Position numbers and translations under genes: made by a program
In this document: positions 38,371 through 46,644 of the stretch, in pieces
How the letters are laid out: every line of letters begins with the position of its first letter
Position numbering within the stretch: the stretch's first letter is position 1
The notes under the pieces: generated by a model
What the model was told of the DNA's origin: nothing
Database searches by the model: none
The model's input: only the letters and a program-made list of their open reading frames with translations
NCBI RefSeq assembly: GCF_001698205.1
Contig: NZ_CP016591.1
Location: 2,790,001 to 2,854,000, forward strand
Reading direction: 5' to 3'
Length of the DNA: 64,000 bases
DNA from: Tsuneonella dongtanensis
GTDB taxonomy: Bacteria; Pseudomonadota; Alphaproteobacteria; Sphingomonadales; Sphingomonadaceae

Positions 38371-38842
38371 TCCTCCCCGGCACGGGGAGGGGGACCGTGC
38401 GCAGCACGGTGGAGGGGGCCCGCCCGACGTGCTGGCCCAACCGATTAAGCAGGTGAAGCGAGCACGAAGGCTGCGCTCCGAGATGTCCCTTCCCGAAGTA
38501 TTGCTGTGGCAGGAACTCAGGAAGAGGCCCGGCGGCTTCAAGTTCCGTCGCCAATTCCCGCAAGCACCTTATACCCTGGACTTCGCCTGCCTCGCGTCTC
38601 GGACGGCCATCGAAATCGATGGAAGCTCCCATGATCGCGGCGATGCGCCACGGCGCGACTTGCAACGTGACCGGTTTCTCATGCAACGAGGCTTCCGCGT
38701 ATTGCGCATCCCGGCGCGGGAAGTGCTGAGCGATCTGGAGAGTTGCGTGAAAGCTATTGTCGAGGCCTGCCGCGATGCCGGGCCCCCTCCACCATCCGCT
38801 GGCGCGGACGGTCCCCCTCCCCGTGCCGGGGAGGAATTATGA
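38360..38842 (+). CDS. DUF559 nuclease-fold protein with REP-encoded tails
   Basis: The 160-residue reading frame has a DUF559 core at about residues 30-135: RARRLRSEMSLPEVLLWQELR, FKFRRQFPQAPYTLDFACL, AIEIDGSSHD and RDRFLMQRGFRVLRIPAREV. DUF559 is related to the Vsr/PD-(D/E)XK nuclease fold; the D-F-A-C and E-I-D-G residues are the likely catalytic set. The first 20 or so residues (DPPRHGEGDRAQHGGGGP) and the last 20 (GPPPPSAGADGPPPRAGEEL) are translations of the two flanking REP units. A GTG at 38452 would start the domain without the REP-coded part. The stop overlaps the ATG of the carboxylase gene (ATGA). The role is unknown. Confidence 0.75.
   Translation: MATDPPRHGEGDRAQHGGGGPPDVLAQPIKQVKRARRLRSEMSLPEVLLWQELRKRPGGFKFRRQFPQAPYTLDFACLASRTAIEIDGSSHDRGDAPRRDLQRDRFLMQRGFRVLRIPAREVLSDLESCVKAIVEACRDAGPPPPSAGADGPPPRAGEEL
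38371..38420 (+). repeat. REP-like palindromic unit A1
   Basis: The 50-base unit begins TCCTCCCCGGCACGGGGAGG on the base after the crtB stop. It forms two hairpins, CTCCCC/GGGGAG and ACCGTGC/GCACGGT, and ends GGTGGAGGGGGCC. It is the left partner of unit A2 in inverted orientation. Confidence 0.9.
38781..38835 (-). repeat. REP-like palindromic unit A2
   Basis: The reverse complement starts with the same 26 bases as A1 and ends with the same 13 (GGTGGAGGGGGCC); only the second hairpin loop differs. Its GGGGAGGA end lies three bases before the ATG at 38839 and serves as that gene's Shine-Dalgarno. It also encodes the C-terminus of the DUF559 reading frame. Confidence 0.9.
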
Positions 38843-40704
38843 TCACCAAGCTCTTGATCGCCAACCGCGGCGAGATCGCCTGCCGCATCATGCGCACTGC
38901 GCGCGCGATGGGGATCGCGACGGTCGCGGTCTATTCGGATGCCGATGCGAAGGCGCTGCACGTGCGCAGCGCCGACGAGGCGGTGCACATCGGCCCCTCG
39001 CCCGCGGCGGAAAGCTATCTCGTCGGGGAGAAGATCATTGCCGCGGCGAAAGAGACCGGGGCGGACGCCATCCATCCGGGCTACGGGTTCCTGTCGGAGA
39101 ACGCCGATTTTGCGCGCAGCGTGATCGCGGCGGGGCTGATCTGGGTCGGGCCGAAACCGACAAGCATCGAGGCGATGGGCCTCAAAGACGCGGCCAAGAA
39201 GCTGATGCGCGCCGCCGGCGTGCCGGTGACCCCGGGGTACGAGGGCGAGGACCAGTCGCCCGAGCGCCTCAAGGCCGAGGCCGACGCGATCGGCTACCCC
39301 GTCCTGATCAAGGCGGTCGCGGGCGGCGGCGGCAAGGGAATGCGCAAGGTCGACGCGCCCGAAAACTTCGAAGCCGCGCTGCAATCGTGCCGCCGCGAGG
39401 CCGCGGCGAGCTTCGGCAACGACGAGGTGCTGCTCGAAAAGTGGATCACCTCGCCCCGCCATATCGAGGTGCAGGTCTTCGGCGACAGCCACGGCAACGT
39501 CGTCCACCTGTTCGAACGCGACTGCTCATTGCAGCGCCGCCACCAGAAGGTGATCGAGGAAGCCCCCGCCCCCGGCATGGACGAGGCGACCCGCGAAGCG
39601 ATCTGCGCCGCCGCCGTCCGCGCCGCCAAGGCGGTCGACTACGAGGGCGCCGGCACGATCGAATTCATCGCCGACGCCAGCGAGGGCCTGCGCGCCGACC
39701 GCATCTTCTTCATGGAGATGAATACCCGCCTCCAGGTCGAACACCCGGTGACCGAGGAGATCACCGGGGTGGATCTGGTGGAATGGCAGCTCAGGGTCGC
39801 GAGCGGCGAGCCGGTGCCGCTCAAGCAGGAGGAGCTGCGTATCGACGGCTGGGCGATGGAAGCGCGGCTTTATGCCGAGGACCCGGCGAAGGGATTTTTG
39901 CCGAGCACGGGGCCATTGGAGATTTTCGATCTGGGCGACGAAGGCCGCATCGAAACCGGAGTGGAACAGGGCGGCGAAGTGTCGCCATTCTACGATCCCA
40001 TGATCGCGAAGCTGATTGGCACGGGAGAGACCCGCCAAGATGCCATCCGGGCACTCGCCGATATGTTCGACGAAATGGCGATCTGGCCCGTGAAGACCAA
40101 CGCCACATTCCTGTTCAACCTGATTCTCAGCCACGATTTCTTTGAGGGCGACGCTATCGACACCGGCTACATCGAGCGCCACCTCGATAGAGTCATACCG
40201 CACCCCAACCCTTTTCCACACGCTTGGGACGAGGCCGCACGCGCCATCTTGAACGAAGCGAAGGAAGAGTTCGGTTCGCTTACAGGGTTCCGCCTCAATC
40301 GAGAGCCTCGGTTGTCCGTTGCGATGCGTCATGGCGACGATAGTCGCGTCATCGAAATCTCGGACGAAGAAGACCTCGGACTCCCCGTTTACGGAGAAGG
40401 CGACGGCCTCATCGTTTTCGACGAAGGGCAGCCATTTAAGTTTGCGCTCGCAGAACGCGGCACCGGCACCCACTCCGCCCACGACGGCGACATCATCGCC
40501 CCCATGCCGGGCAAGGTCATCGCGGTCGATGTGGCCGAAGGCGATACCGTCACCGCGGGGCAGCGGCTGATGGTGCTCGAGGCGATGAAGATGGAGCACG
40601 CCCTCACCGCGCCGTTCGACGGGACGGTGGCCGAGCTTTCGGTCGGCGAGGGCAGCCAGGTGCAGGTCGAGGCGCTGCTGGCGCGGGTGGAGGCTGCGGA
40701 GTGA
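38839..40704 (+). CDS. Acyl-CoA carboxylase, biotin carboxylase/BCCP subunit
   Basis: The 621-residue alpha subunit carboxylates its own biotin using ATP and bicarbonate, for transfer to an acyl-CoA by the partner encoded downstream. The order is a biotin carboxylase domain (LLIANRGEIACRIMRTARAM, the ATP-grasp loop VAGGGGKGMRKV, EMNTRLQVEHPVTE), a linker domain, and a C-terminal biotinyl domain with EAMKMEH, biotin Lys584. The fused BC-BCCP layout fits propionyl-, methylcrotonyl- or broad acyl-CoA carboxylases, not the separate AccB/AccC of fatty-acid synthesis. Bases from about 40000 to 40450 are slightly AT-richer than the rest. The Shine-Dalgarno comes from REP unit A2, and REP B1 follows the stop directly. 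Confidence 0.9.
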   Translation: MITKLLIANRGEIACRIMRTARAMGIATVAVYSDADAKALHVRSADEAVHIGPSPAAESYLVGEKIIAAAKETGADAIHPGYGFLSENADFARSVIAAGLIWVGPKPTSIEAMGLKDAAKKLMRAAGVPVTPGYEGEDQSPERLKAEADAIGYPVLIKAVAGGGGKGMRKVDAPENFEAALQSCRREAAASFGNDEVLLEKWITSPRHIEVQVFGDSHGNVVHLFERDCSLQRRHQKVIEEAPAPGMDEATREAICAAAVRAAKAVDYEGAGTIEFIADASEGLRADRIFFMEMNTRLQVEHPVTEEITGVDLVEWQLRVASGEPVPLKQEELRIDGWAMEARLYAEDPAKGFLPSTGPLEIFDLGDEGRIETGVEQGGEVSPFYDPMIAKLIGTGETRQDAIRALADMFDEMAIWPVKTNATFLFNLILSHDFFEGDAIDTGYIERHLDRVIPHPNPFPHAWDEAARAILNEAKEEFGSLTGFRLNREPRLSVAMRHGDDSRVIEISDEEDLGLPVYGEGDGLIVFDEGQPFKFALAERGTGTHSAHDGDIIAPMPGKVIAVDVAEGDTVTAGQRLMVLEAMKMEHALTAPFDGTVAELSVGEGSQVQVEALLARVEAAE

Positions 40705-40759
40705 TCCTCCCCGGAACGGGGAGGGGGACCGCGACGCGAAGCGGCGGGGTGGAGGGGCC
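40705..40759 (+). repeat. REP-like palindromic unit B1
   Basis: The unit starts TCCTCCCCGGAACGGGGAGG on the base after the stop of the biotin carboxylase gene and ends GGTGGAGGGGCC. The second hairpin is a variant with CGACGCGAAGCGGCG. It is inverted with respect to B2, 31 bases away. Confidence 0.88.
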
Positions 40760-40790
40760 CCCTCCGCTGGCGGAACGCCATTGGCGCGTA

Positions 40791-40837
40791 CCCCTCCACC
40801 ACACTTCGTGTGGTCCCCCTCCCCGTGCCGGGGAGGA
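40791..40837 (-). repeat. REP-like palindromic unit B2
   Basis: Inverted partner of B1, with second hairpin ACCACAC/GTGTGGT around TTC. It ends CGGGGAGGA three bases before the ATG of the carboxyltransferase gene and supplies its Shine-Dalgarno, as A2 does for the gene before. Confidence 0.9.
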
Positions 40838-40840
40838 TTC

Positions 40841-42391
40841 ATGACCTGGGCGAAGGAACTCGAGGAACTGCGCCGTCGTGAAGCGCTGGCCGAGGAAATG
40901 GGCGGCGCGGACAAGGTCGCCCGGCAGCACGGACGCGGCAAGATGGACGCGCGCGCGCGGTTGGCGGCGCTGGTCGATCCGGGCAGTTTCCGCGAGATCG
41001 GCAAGATCGCCGGCAAGGGCTCCTACGACGAGAACGGCGAGCTCACCGGCGTCGTCCCCGCCCCCTTCCTGTTCGGCAAGGCGACGATCAACGGGCGGCC
41101 GGTGGTCGCCACCGCGGACGACTTCACCATTCGCGGCGGCGCGGCGGATGCGGGGATCGGGCGCAAGATGGAGCAGGCCGAGAAGATGGCGCACGAGCTG
41201 CGCCTGCCGATCGTCCGCATGATCGACGGCACCGGCGGTGGCGGCTCGGTCAAGACGCTCGAGATGATCGGCGCGACCTACATCCCCGCGGTGCACATGT
41301 GGGGCGAGGTGGTGAAGAACCTCGACACCGTACCGGTGGTCGCGCTCTCGCTCGGCCCGACGGCAGGGCTCGGCGCCGCGCGGATCGCGGCGAGCCACTA
41401 TTCGGTGATGGTGCGGGGCTTGAGCCAGATTTTCGCGGCGGGGCCCGCCGTGGTCGACGCGCTCGGCGAGAGCTGGAAAGGCGGCGCGGCCAGTCACGAA
41501 GAGGCCAAGGAAGCGCTCGGCGGCAGCGAGATCCACACCCGCAACGGCGTGGTCGACGACGAGGTCGCCAGCGAGGCCGAAGCGTTCGCCCGCGCGCGGC
41601 ATTTCCTCTCGTTCATGCCCGAATACGCCGGCCAGCCCGCCCGCCGCATCGAGACCGGAGACCCCGCCGATCGCCGCGAGGAGGCGCTGCTCTCCCTCGT
41701 CCCGCGCGGCGACAAGCAGGTCTATTCGATGCGCCGCGCGATGGACCTGGTGTTCGACAAGGGCACCGTGTTCGAGATCGGCAAGAACTGGGGCCGGGCG
41801 GCTATCACCGCCCTCGCCCGGCTCGACGGGTGGCCGGTGATGGTGCTCGCGAGCGACCCGAGTTTCCTCGGCGGATCGTGGGACGCCAAGACCTCCGAGA
41901 AGGTCGAGCGTTGGGTCAAGCTCGCCGACCTGTTCCGCCTGCCCATCGTCCACCTCGTCGACAACCCCGGCTTCATGATCGGGCGCGAGGCGGAAATGGC
42001 GGGCACGATCCGCTACGGCGTCCAGGCGATGAACGCGATCTACAAGGCGACCGTGCCGCTGGCGAGCATCGTCATGCGCCGCGCCTACGGCATCGCAGGC
42101 AGCGCCATGTCGAACGCCGACACCTACCAATACCGCTACTGCTGGCCCTCGGGCGACTGGGGATCCTTGCCCATCGCAGGCGGGCTGGAGGTCGCCTACA
42201 AGTCCGAGATCGAGGCAGCGGAGGACCCCGCGGCGGAGCTGGAAGCGATCAAGGCCCGCCTCGCCAAGGTCACCAGCCCTTTCCGCAGCGCCGAGCGCTT
42301 CAACGTCGAGGACATCATCGACCCGCGGGACACCCGCCCGCTGCTGTGCGAATTCGCCGGGCTGGCTTGGCGGAGGCTGGGGGCGGAATAA
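40841..42391 (+). CDS. Acyl-CoA carboxylase, carboxyltransferase subunit
   Basis: The 516-residue beta subunit transfers CO2 from carboxybiotin to an acyl-CoA. It is a double crotonase-fold carboxyltransferase of the propionyl-CoA carboxylase beta / methylmalonyl-CoA carboxyltransferase 12S type. Motifs include the N-terminal GKMDARARLAALVDPGSF, the oxyanion glycines MIDGTGGGGSVKT, and the C-terminal NPGFMIGREAEMAGTIRYG. It pairs with the biotin carboxylase subunit upstream. Methylmalonyl-CoA or a related product is likely, but chain-length preference cannot be read. ATG 40841 is set by the REP-derived Shine-Dalgarno; the stop TAA is followed directly by REP C1. Confidence 0.88.
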   Translation: MTWAKELEELRRREALAEEMGGADKVARQHGRGKMDARARLAALVDPGSFREIGKIAGKGSYDENGELTGVVPAPFLFGKATINGRPVVATADDFTIRGGAADAGIGRKMEQAEKMAHELRLPIVRMIDGTGGGGSVKTLEMIGATYIPAVHMWGEVVKNLDTVPVVALSLGPTAGLGAARIAASHYSVMVRGLSQIFAAGPAVVDALGESWKGGAASHEEAKEALGGSEIHTRNGVVDDEVASEAEAFARARHFLSFMPEYAGQPARRIETGDPADRREEALLSLVPRGDKQVYSMRRAMDLVFDKGTVFEIGKNWGRAAITALARLDGWPVMVLASDPSFLGGSWDAKTSEKVERWVKLADLFRLPIVHLVDNPGFMIGREAEMAGTIRYGVQAMNAIYKATVPLASIVMRRAYGIAGSAMSNADTYQYRYCWPSGDWGSLPIAGGLEVAYKSEIEAAEDPAAELEAIKARLAKVTSPFRSAERFNVEDIIDPRDTRPLLCEFAGLAWRRLGAE

Positions 42392-42440
42392 TCCTCCCCC
42401 ATCGGGGGAGGGGGACCATGCGCAGCATGGTGGAGGGGCA
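42392..42440 (+). repeat. REP-like palindromic unit C1
   Basis: Starts TCCTCCCCCATCGGGGGAGG on the base after the TAA of the carboxyltransferase gene; second hairpin ACCATGC/GCATGGT around GCA; ends GGTGGAGGGGCA. Inverted to C2 across 43 bases. Confidence 0.9.
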
Positions 42441-42483
42441 CAGGCCGATGGCGTGACCTCGCAAGGTCCTTCCAATCCGAAGG

Positions 42484-42532
42484 TGCCCCTCCACCACACT
42501 CCGTGTGGTCCCCCTCCCCGTTCCGGGGAGGA
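42484..42532 (-). repeat. REP-like palindromic unit C2
   Basis: Inverted partner of C1. Read on the minus strand it begins TCCTCCCCGGAACGGGGAGG on the base after the TGA of the MFS gene at 42533, with second hairpin ACCACAC/GTGTGGT. The C1-C2 pair therefore fills the whole space between two convergent genes. Confidence 0.9.
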
Positions 42533-43813
42533 TCAATATATCCCGTGCGCGGCGAGGTACTTGCGCGCATCCCTCGGCCGCCGGAACAACACCCCGCGCT
42601 CGCTGAACAGCACGAGGGTGAGCGACAGCAGGCTGCAGGTCAGCAGCGCGAAGGCCATCGGGCGCGCGCTGTCGTCGTAGAGCTGGCCGATAGCGATCCC
42701 CAGGATCGCGCCCATCGACATGCGCACGAAGGCCTGCGCGCTCGACGCCGCGCCCGCGGTCTCGCTGAACGGCTGCATCGCGATCGAGCCGAAGTTCGCG
42801 CCCATGAAGCCCAGCAGGCACAGGTTCGCCGCCATCAGCGGCACGAACAGTTCGAGCGATTCCCCGCGATAGAGCGACGCCCAGACCTGCGCGGCGGAAA
42901 CGACGATGAAGATGACCAGCGCCGAGTGGCTCACCCGGCGCGCGCCGAATTTCTCGACGATGCGCGAGTTGAGGAAGCTCGACACCGCGAGCGTCGAGGC
43001 GGTGGCGCCGAAGATGAACGGGAAGTCGTCGCCCGCGCCGAAATGTTCGCCGACGAGCTGCTGCGAGCTGTTGATGTAGCCGAACATCGCCCCGAACACG
43101 AGGCCGCTGCCGAGCACGTATCCGATCGCCTCGCGCGTGCGGAAGGTCAGCGGCAGGTTCTGCGCCACGCTGCGGAAATCGAGCGGCTGGCGGTCCTCCG
43201 CGGCGAGCGTTTCGGGGAGCCGCGCCCATGTCCATGATGCGACCAGCGCGGCGAGCGCGGCCATGCCGACGAAGACCCACGGCCAGTCGGCGAAGGTCAG
43301 GATCGCCTGGCCGAAAGTCGGCGCCAGCACCGGCACGACCATGAAGACGATGAAGATCGTGCTCATCAGCCGCGCCATCGCGTCGCCTTCGAAGCGGTCG
43401 CGGATGATCGCCGCGGGGATCACGCCGAGTCCCGCCGTGCCGAGCCCCTGGATCACGCGCAGGGCCAGCAATGCGTCGTAGCTCGGCGCGATGGCGCACA
43501 GCAGCGAGGTGACGACGTAGAACCCGAACGCGGCGAAGAGCAGCGGGCGGCGGCCGAACCGGTCGGACAGGCTGCCGGGCACGAGGCATCCGACTCCGCC
43601 CGCGAGCAGGTACACGCCGACGACCAGCTGCCGCCGGTTGGGATCGTCGACGCCGAACGTCGCCGCGATTTCGTCGAGCGCGGGCAGCATGCCGTCGATC
43701 GCCAGCGCGCCGAGGCTCATGATGGCGGCCATGAGCGCAACGAATTCCGCGCGGCCGATCGACCGCTCGCGTCCGTGACTCGCGTGGATTGCCCCATTCA
43801 TGGCCCGCGCCAT
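42533..43813 (-). CDS. MFS multidrug transporter, Bcr/CflA type
   Basis: The 426-residue, 12-span transporter has the DHA1 motifs: SDRFGRRPLLFAAFGFYV between spans 2 and 3, LRVIQGLGTAGLGVIPAAII in span 4-5, and VPVLAPTFGQ, the family motif of Bcr/CflA efflux pumps. Substrates are unknown. The start may be ATG 43813 or 43801; neither has a strong Shine-Dalgarno. It converges on the carboxyltransferase gene with REP units between, and is divergent from the next MFS gene. Confidence 0.85.
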   Translation of the reverse strand: MARAMNGAIHASHGRERSIGRAEFVALMAAIMSLGALAIDGMLPALDEIAATFGVDDPNRRQLVVGVYLLAGGVGCLVPGSLSDRFGRRPLLFAAFGFYVVTSLLCAIAPSYDALLALRVIQGLGTAGLGVIPAAIIRDRFEGDAMARLMSTIFIVFMVVPVLAPTFGQAILTFADWPWVFVGMAALAALVASWTWARLPETLAAEDRQPLDFRSVAQNLPLTFRTREAIGYVLGSGLVFGAMFGYINSSQQLVGEHFGAGDDFPFIFGATASTLAVSSFLNSRIVEKFGARRVSHSALVIFIVVSAAQVWASLYRGESLELFVPLMAANLCLLGFMGANFGSIAMQPFSETAGAASSAQAFVRMSMGAILGIAIGQLYDDSARPMAFALLTCSLLSLTLVLFSERGVLFRRPRDARKYLAAHGIY

Positions 43814-43902
43814 GCCTGTTGCAGCGCACCATGGAAAGCGGTTTCACCGTTTGACTTCAATCGGGAAGCGGGCGACCACTCGCGCGGGATCGGAGGGGCC
43901 GG

Positions 43903-45513
43903 ATGGATCGCAACCACGCGAAAGTGATCGTCGCATCGTCATTGGGGACGGTGTTCGAATGGTACGATTTCTACCTCTACGGGCTGCTCGCGACGGTGAT
44001 CTCGGCGCAGTTCTTTTCCGGGGTGAACGAGACGACCGGCTTCATCCTCGCTCTCGGCGCCTTCGCCGCAGGGTTTGCGGTACGACCCTTCGGCGCGCTC
44101 GTGTTCGGGCGCGTCGGCGACCTCGTCGGGCGCAAGTATACCTTCCTCGTCACCATGGGTCTGATGGGCGCGGCAACCTTCGCGGTGGGCCTGCTGCCGA
44201 GCTACGCGAGCATCGGGGTAGCCGCCCCGATCCTGCTGGTCGCGCTGCGCCTCATCCAGGGCCTCGCGCTCGGCGGCGAATACGGCGGCGCCGCGACCTA
44301 CGTGGCCGAGCACGCGCCCGATGGCAGGCGCGGGCTCTATACCAGCTTCATCCAGACCACCGCCACGCTCGGGCTCTTTGCCGCGCTGCTCGTGGTGATC
44401 GGCCTTCGGACCGCGATGGGCGAGGAGGCATTTGCCGACTGGGGCTGGCGCGTCCCGTTCCTGATTTCGGCAGTCTTGCTGATCGTATCGCTGTGGATCC
44501 GCCTCCAGCTTGCCGAAAGTCCGGTCTACCAGGCGATGAAAGATGAAGGCGAAACCTCGAAGGCGCCGCTGACGGAAGCGTTCGGTCGCTGGCGGAACCT
44601 CAAATGGGTGCTGGTGGCGCTGCTCGGCGCGGTCGCGGGTCAGGCGGTCGTCTGGTACACCGGGCAGTTCTATGCACTGTTCTACCTGGAAAAAATCCTG
44701 AAGGTCGACGGTGCGACCGCCAACGTCCTGATCGCGGTGGCGCTGGCGATCGGGACCCCGTTCTTCGTGTTCTTCGGCTGGCTGAGCGACAAGGTCGGGC
44801 GCAAGCCGATCATCCTCGCCGGCTGCGCGCTCGCGGTGCTGCTCTATTTCCCGCTGTTCGGTGCGCTGACGAGCGCGGCCAATCCGGCGCTGGCCGAAGC
44901 GCAGGCGCGCGCGCCGGTAGTGGTCGAGGCGAGCCCCGCGACCTGCTCGGTCCAGTTCGACCCGATCGGCAAGACCAAGTTCGACCGGACCGGCTGCGAC
45001 ATCGCCAAGTCCGCGCTGGCCAAGGCGGGTGTGCCTTACGCCAACGAGGACGCGGATCACGGTGACGCGGCCATCGTGCGGATCGGGAACGCGACCCTGC
45101 GGGCTGCTCCAGGCGCCGCGCCGGACCTCGCCGCTGCGCTCGCGGAAGCCGGCTATCCCGAAAAAGCCGACCCGGCCGCAGTCGACACCCCGCTCGTGGT
45201 CGCGATCCTCACCGCGCTCGTGCTGCTCGTGACGATGGTCTATGGCCCGATCGCCGCGTTGCTGGTCGAGCTTTTCCCCGCGCGCATCCGCTACACCGCG
45301 ATGAGCCTGCCCTATCACATCGGCAACGGCTGGTTCGGCGGTTTCCTGCCGACGATCGCCTTCGCGATGGTCGCGACGACGGGCGATATCTACGCGGGCC
45401 TCTGGTATCCGATCGGGATTGCCGCGCTGACGCTGGTGGTGGGTTTGCTGTTCCTGCCCGAAACCTTCCGCCGCCGCGTCGACCATGTGGAGGAATCGCC
45501 CGCGCCGTCCTAA
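43903..45513 (+). CDS. MFS metabolite:proton symporter with periplasmic-side insert
   Basis: The 536-residue protein is of the MHS (ProP/ShiA-like) family: ASSLGTVFEWYDFYLYGLLA at the start, RPFGALVFGRVGDLVGRKYTF, and GGEYGGAATYVAEHAP in loop 4-5. Residues about 325-425, between two late spans, form a soluble insert with two Cys (ATCSVQFDP and TGCDIAKS) that may pair outside the membrane. After it the final spans resume at TPLVVAILTALVLLV. The insert makes it about 100 residues longer than ProP. The substrate, probably an organic acid or osmolyte, cannot be read. dinB begins nine bases after its stop. Confidence 0.85.
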   Translation: MDRNHAKVIVASSLGTVFEWYDFYLYGLLATVISAQFFSGVNETTGFILALGAFAAGFAVRPFGALVFGRVGDLVGRKYTFLVTMGLMGAATFAVGLLPSYASIGVAAPILLVALRLIQGLALGGEYGGAATYVAEHAPDGRRGLYTSFIQTTATLGLFAALLVVIGLRTAMGEEAFADWGWRVPFLISAVLLIVSLWIRLQLAESPVYQAMKDEGETSKAPLTEAFGRWRNLKWVLVALLGAVAGQAVVWYTGQFYALFYLEKILKVDGATANVLIAVALAIGTPFFVFFGWLSDKVGRKPIILAGCALAVLLYFPLFGALTSAANPALAEAQARAPVVVEASPATCSVQFDPIGKTKFDRTGCDIAKSALAKAGVPYANEDADHGDAAIVRIGNATLRAAPGAAPDLAAALAEAGYPEKADPAAVDTPLVVAILTALVLLVTMVYGPIAALLVELFPARIRYTAMSLPYHIGNGWFGGFLPTIAFAMVATTGDIYAGLWYPIGIAALTLVVGLLFLPETFRRRVDHVEESPAPS

Positions 45514-45522
45514 GCTTGCGCG

Positions 45523-46644
45523 ATGAGCGAGGACGACGAGGAAGGCGAAGCGGCCCAGGAATCTTCGGGCCTGCGCAAGATCATCCACGTCGACATGGAT
45601 GCCTTCTTCGCGAGCTGCGAGCAGCGCGACCATCCCGAGCTGCGGGGCAAGCCCGTCGCGGTCGGCGGGTCGGGCGGACGGGGAGTGGTCGCGGCGGCGA
45701 GCTACGAGGCGCGCAAGTTCGGCGTGCGCAGCGCGATGCCCTCAATCACCGCCAAGCGGCTCTGCCCCGACCTCATTTTCGTCAAGCACCGGTTCGAGGT
45801 CTACAAGGAGGTGTCGCAGCAGATCCGCGCGATCTTCCGCGACTACACGCCCCACGTCGAACCGCTCTCGCTCGACGAGGCCTATCTCGACGTCACCGAC
45901 GACCTGAAGGGCATCGGCAGCGCGACCCTCATCGCCGAGGAGATCCGCCGCCGCATCCGCGAGGAGACCCGCCTCACCGCGAGCGCAGGGGTGAGCTACA
46001 ACAAGTTCCTCGCCAAGCTAGCGAGCGACCAGAACAAGCCCGACGGACTGTGCGTGATTCGCCCGGGCGAAGGAGCTGCGTTCGTCCAGTCGCTGCCCGT
46101 CCGCCGTTTCCACGGGGTCGGGCCCAAGGGCGCGGAGAAGATGGCGCGTCTCGGCATCGAGACCGGCGCCGACCTTGCCGCAAAGGACCTCGCTTGGCTG
46201 CGCGCGCACTTCGGTTCGATGGCCGACTACCTGTTCCGGGCGGCGCGCGGCATCGACCTCAGGCCGGTGCGTGCCAACCGTATCCGCAAGTCGGTCGGCA
46301 GCGAACGCACTTTCAGCGAGGACATCTCGAGCGGGACGGCGCTGCGCGAGACGCTGGAAAACATCATCGATATCGTCTGGGAATCGATCGAGCGGACCCA
46401 GGCCAAGGGCCGCACGGTCACGCTGAAGATGAAGTACACCGACTTCCAGATTTCCACCCGCGCGAAGTCGCTGCCCGCGGCCGTTGCCGACAAGGCGACC
46501 TTCGCCAGCGTGGCGCGGGCGCTGCTCGACGAGGCTCTGCCCCTGCCGCTGCCGATCCGCCTGATGGGCCTGACGCTGTCGAACCTCGAACGGGGCGGCG
46601 CGGAGGAGCGCCCCCGCGACGAGGCGCAGCTTTCGCTGCTCTAG
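45523..46644 (+). CDS. dinB: DNA polymerase IV
   Basis: DinB is a Y-family translesion polymerase. The 373-residue protein has the metal-binding Asp in HVDMDAFFASCEQ (Asp24), the SLDEAYLDVT catalytic pair Asp118/Glu119, helix-hairpin-helix contacts in HGVGPKGAEKM, and the little-finger segment TLKMKYTDFQISTR. The extreme C-terminus QLSLL is a beta-clamp-binding motif. An acidic N-terminal extension of about 18 residues precedes the family start. The gene follows the MHS transporter closely and probably shares its transcript; I see no LexA box in the nine-base gap. Confidence 0.94.
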   Translation: MSEDDEEGEAAQESSGLRKIIHVDMDAFFASCEQRDHPELRGKPVAVGGSGGRGVVAAASYEARKFGVRSAMPSITAKRLCPDLIFVKHRFEVYKEVSQQIRAIFRDYTPHVEPLSLDEAYLDVTDDLKGIGSATLIAEEIRRRIREETRLTASAGVSYNKFLAKLASDQNKPDGLCVIRPGEGAAFVQSLPVRRFHGVGPKGAEKMARLGIETGADLAAKDLAWLRAHFGSMADYLFRAARGIDLRPVRANRIRKSVGSERTFSEDISSGTALRETLENIIDIVWESIERTQAKGRTVTLKMKYTDFQISTRAKSLPAAVADKATFASVARALLDEALPLPLPIRLMGLTLSNLERGGAEERPRDEAQLSLL

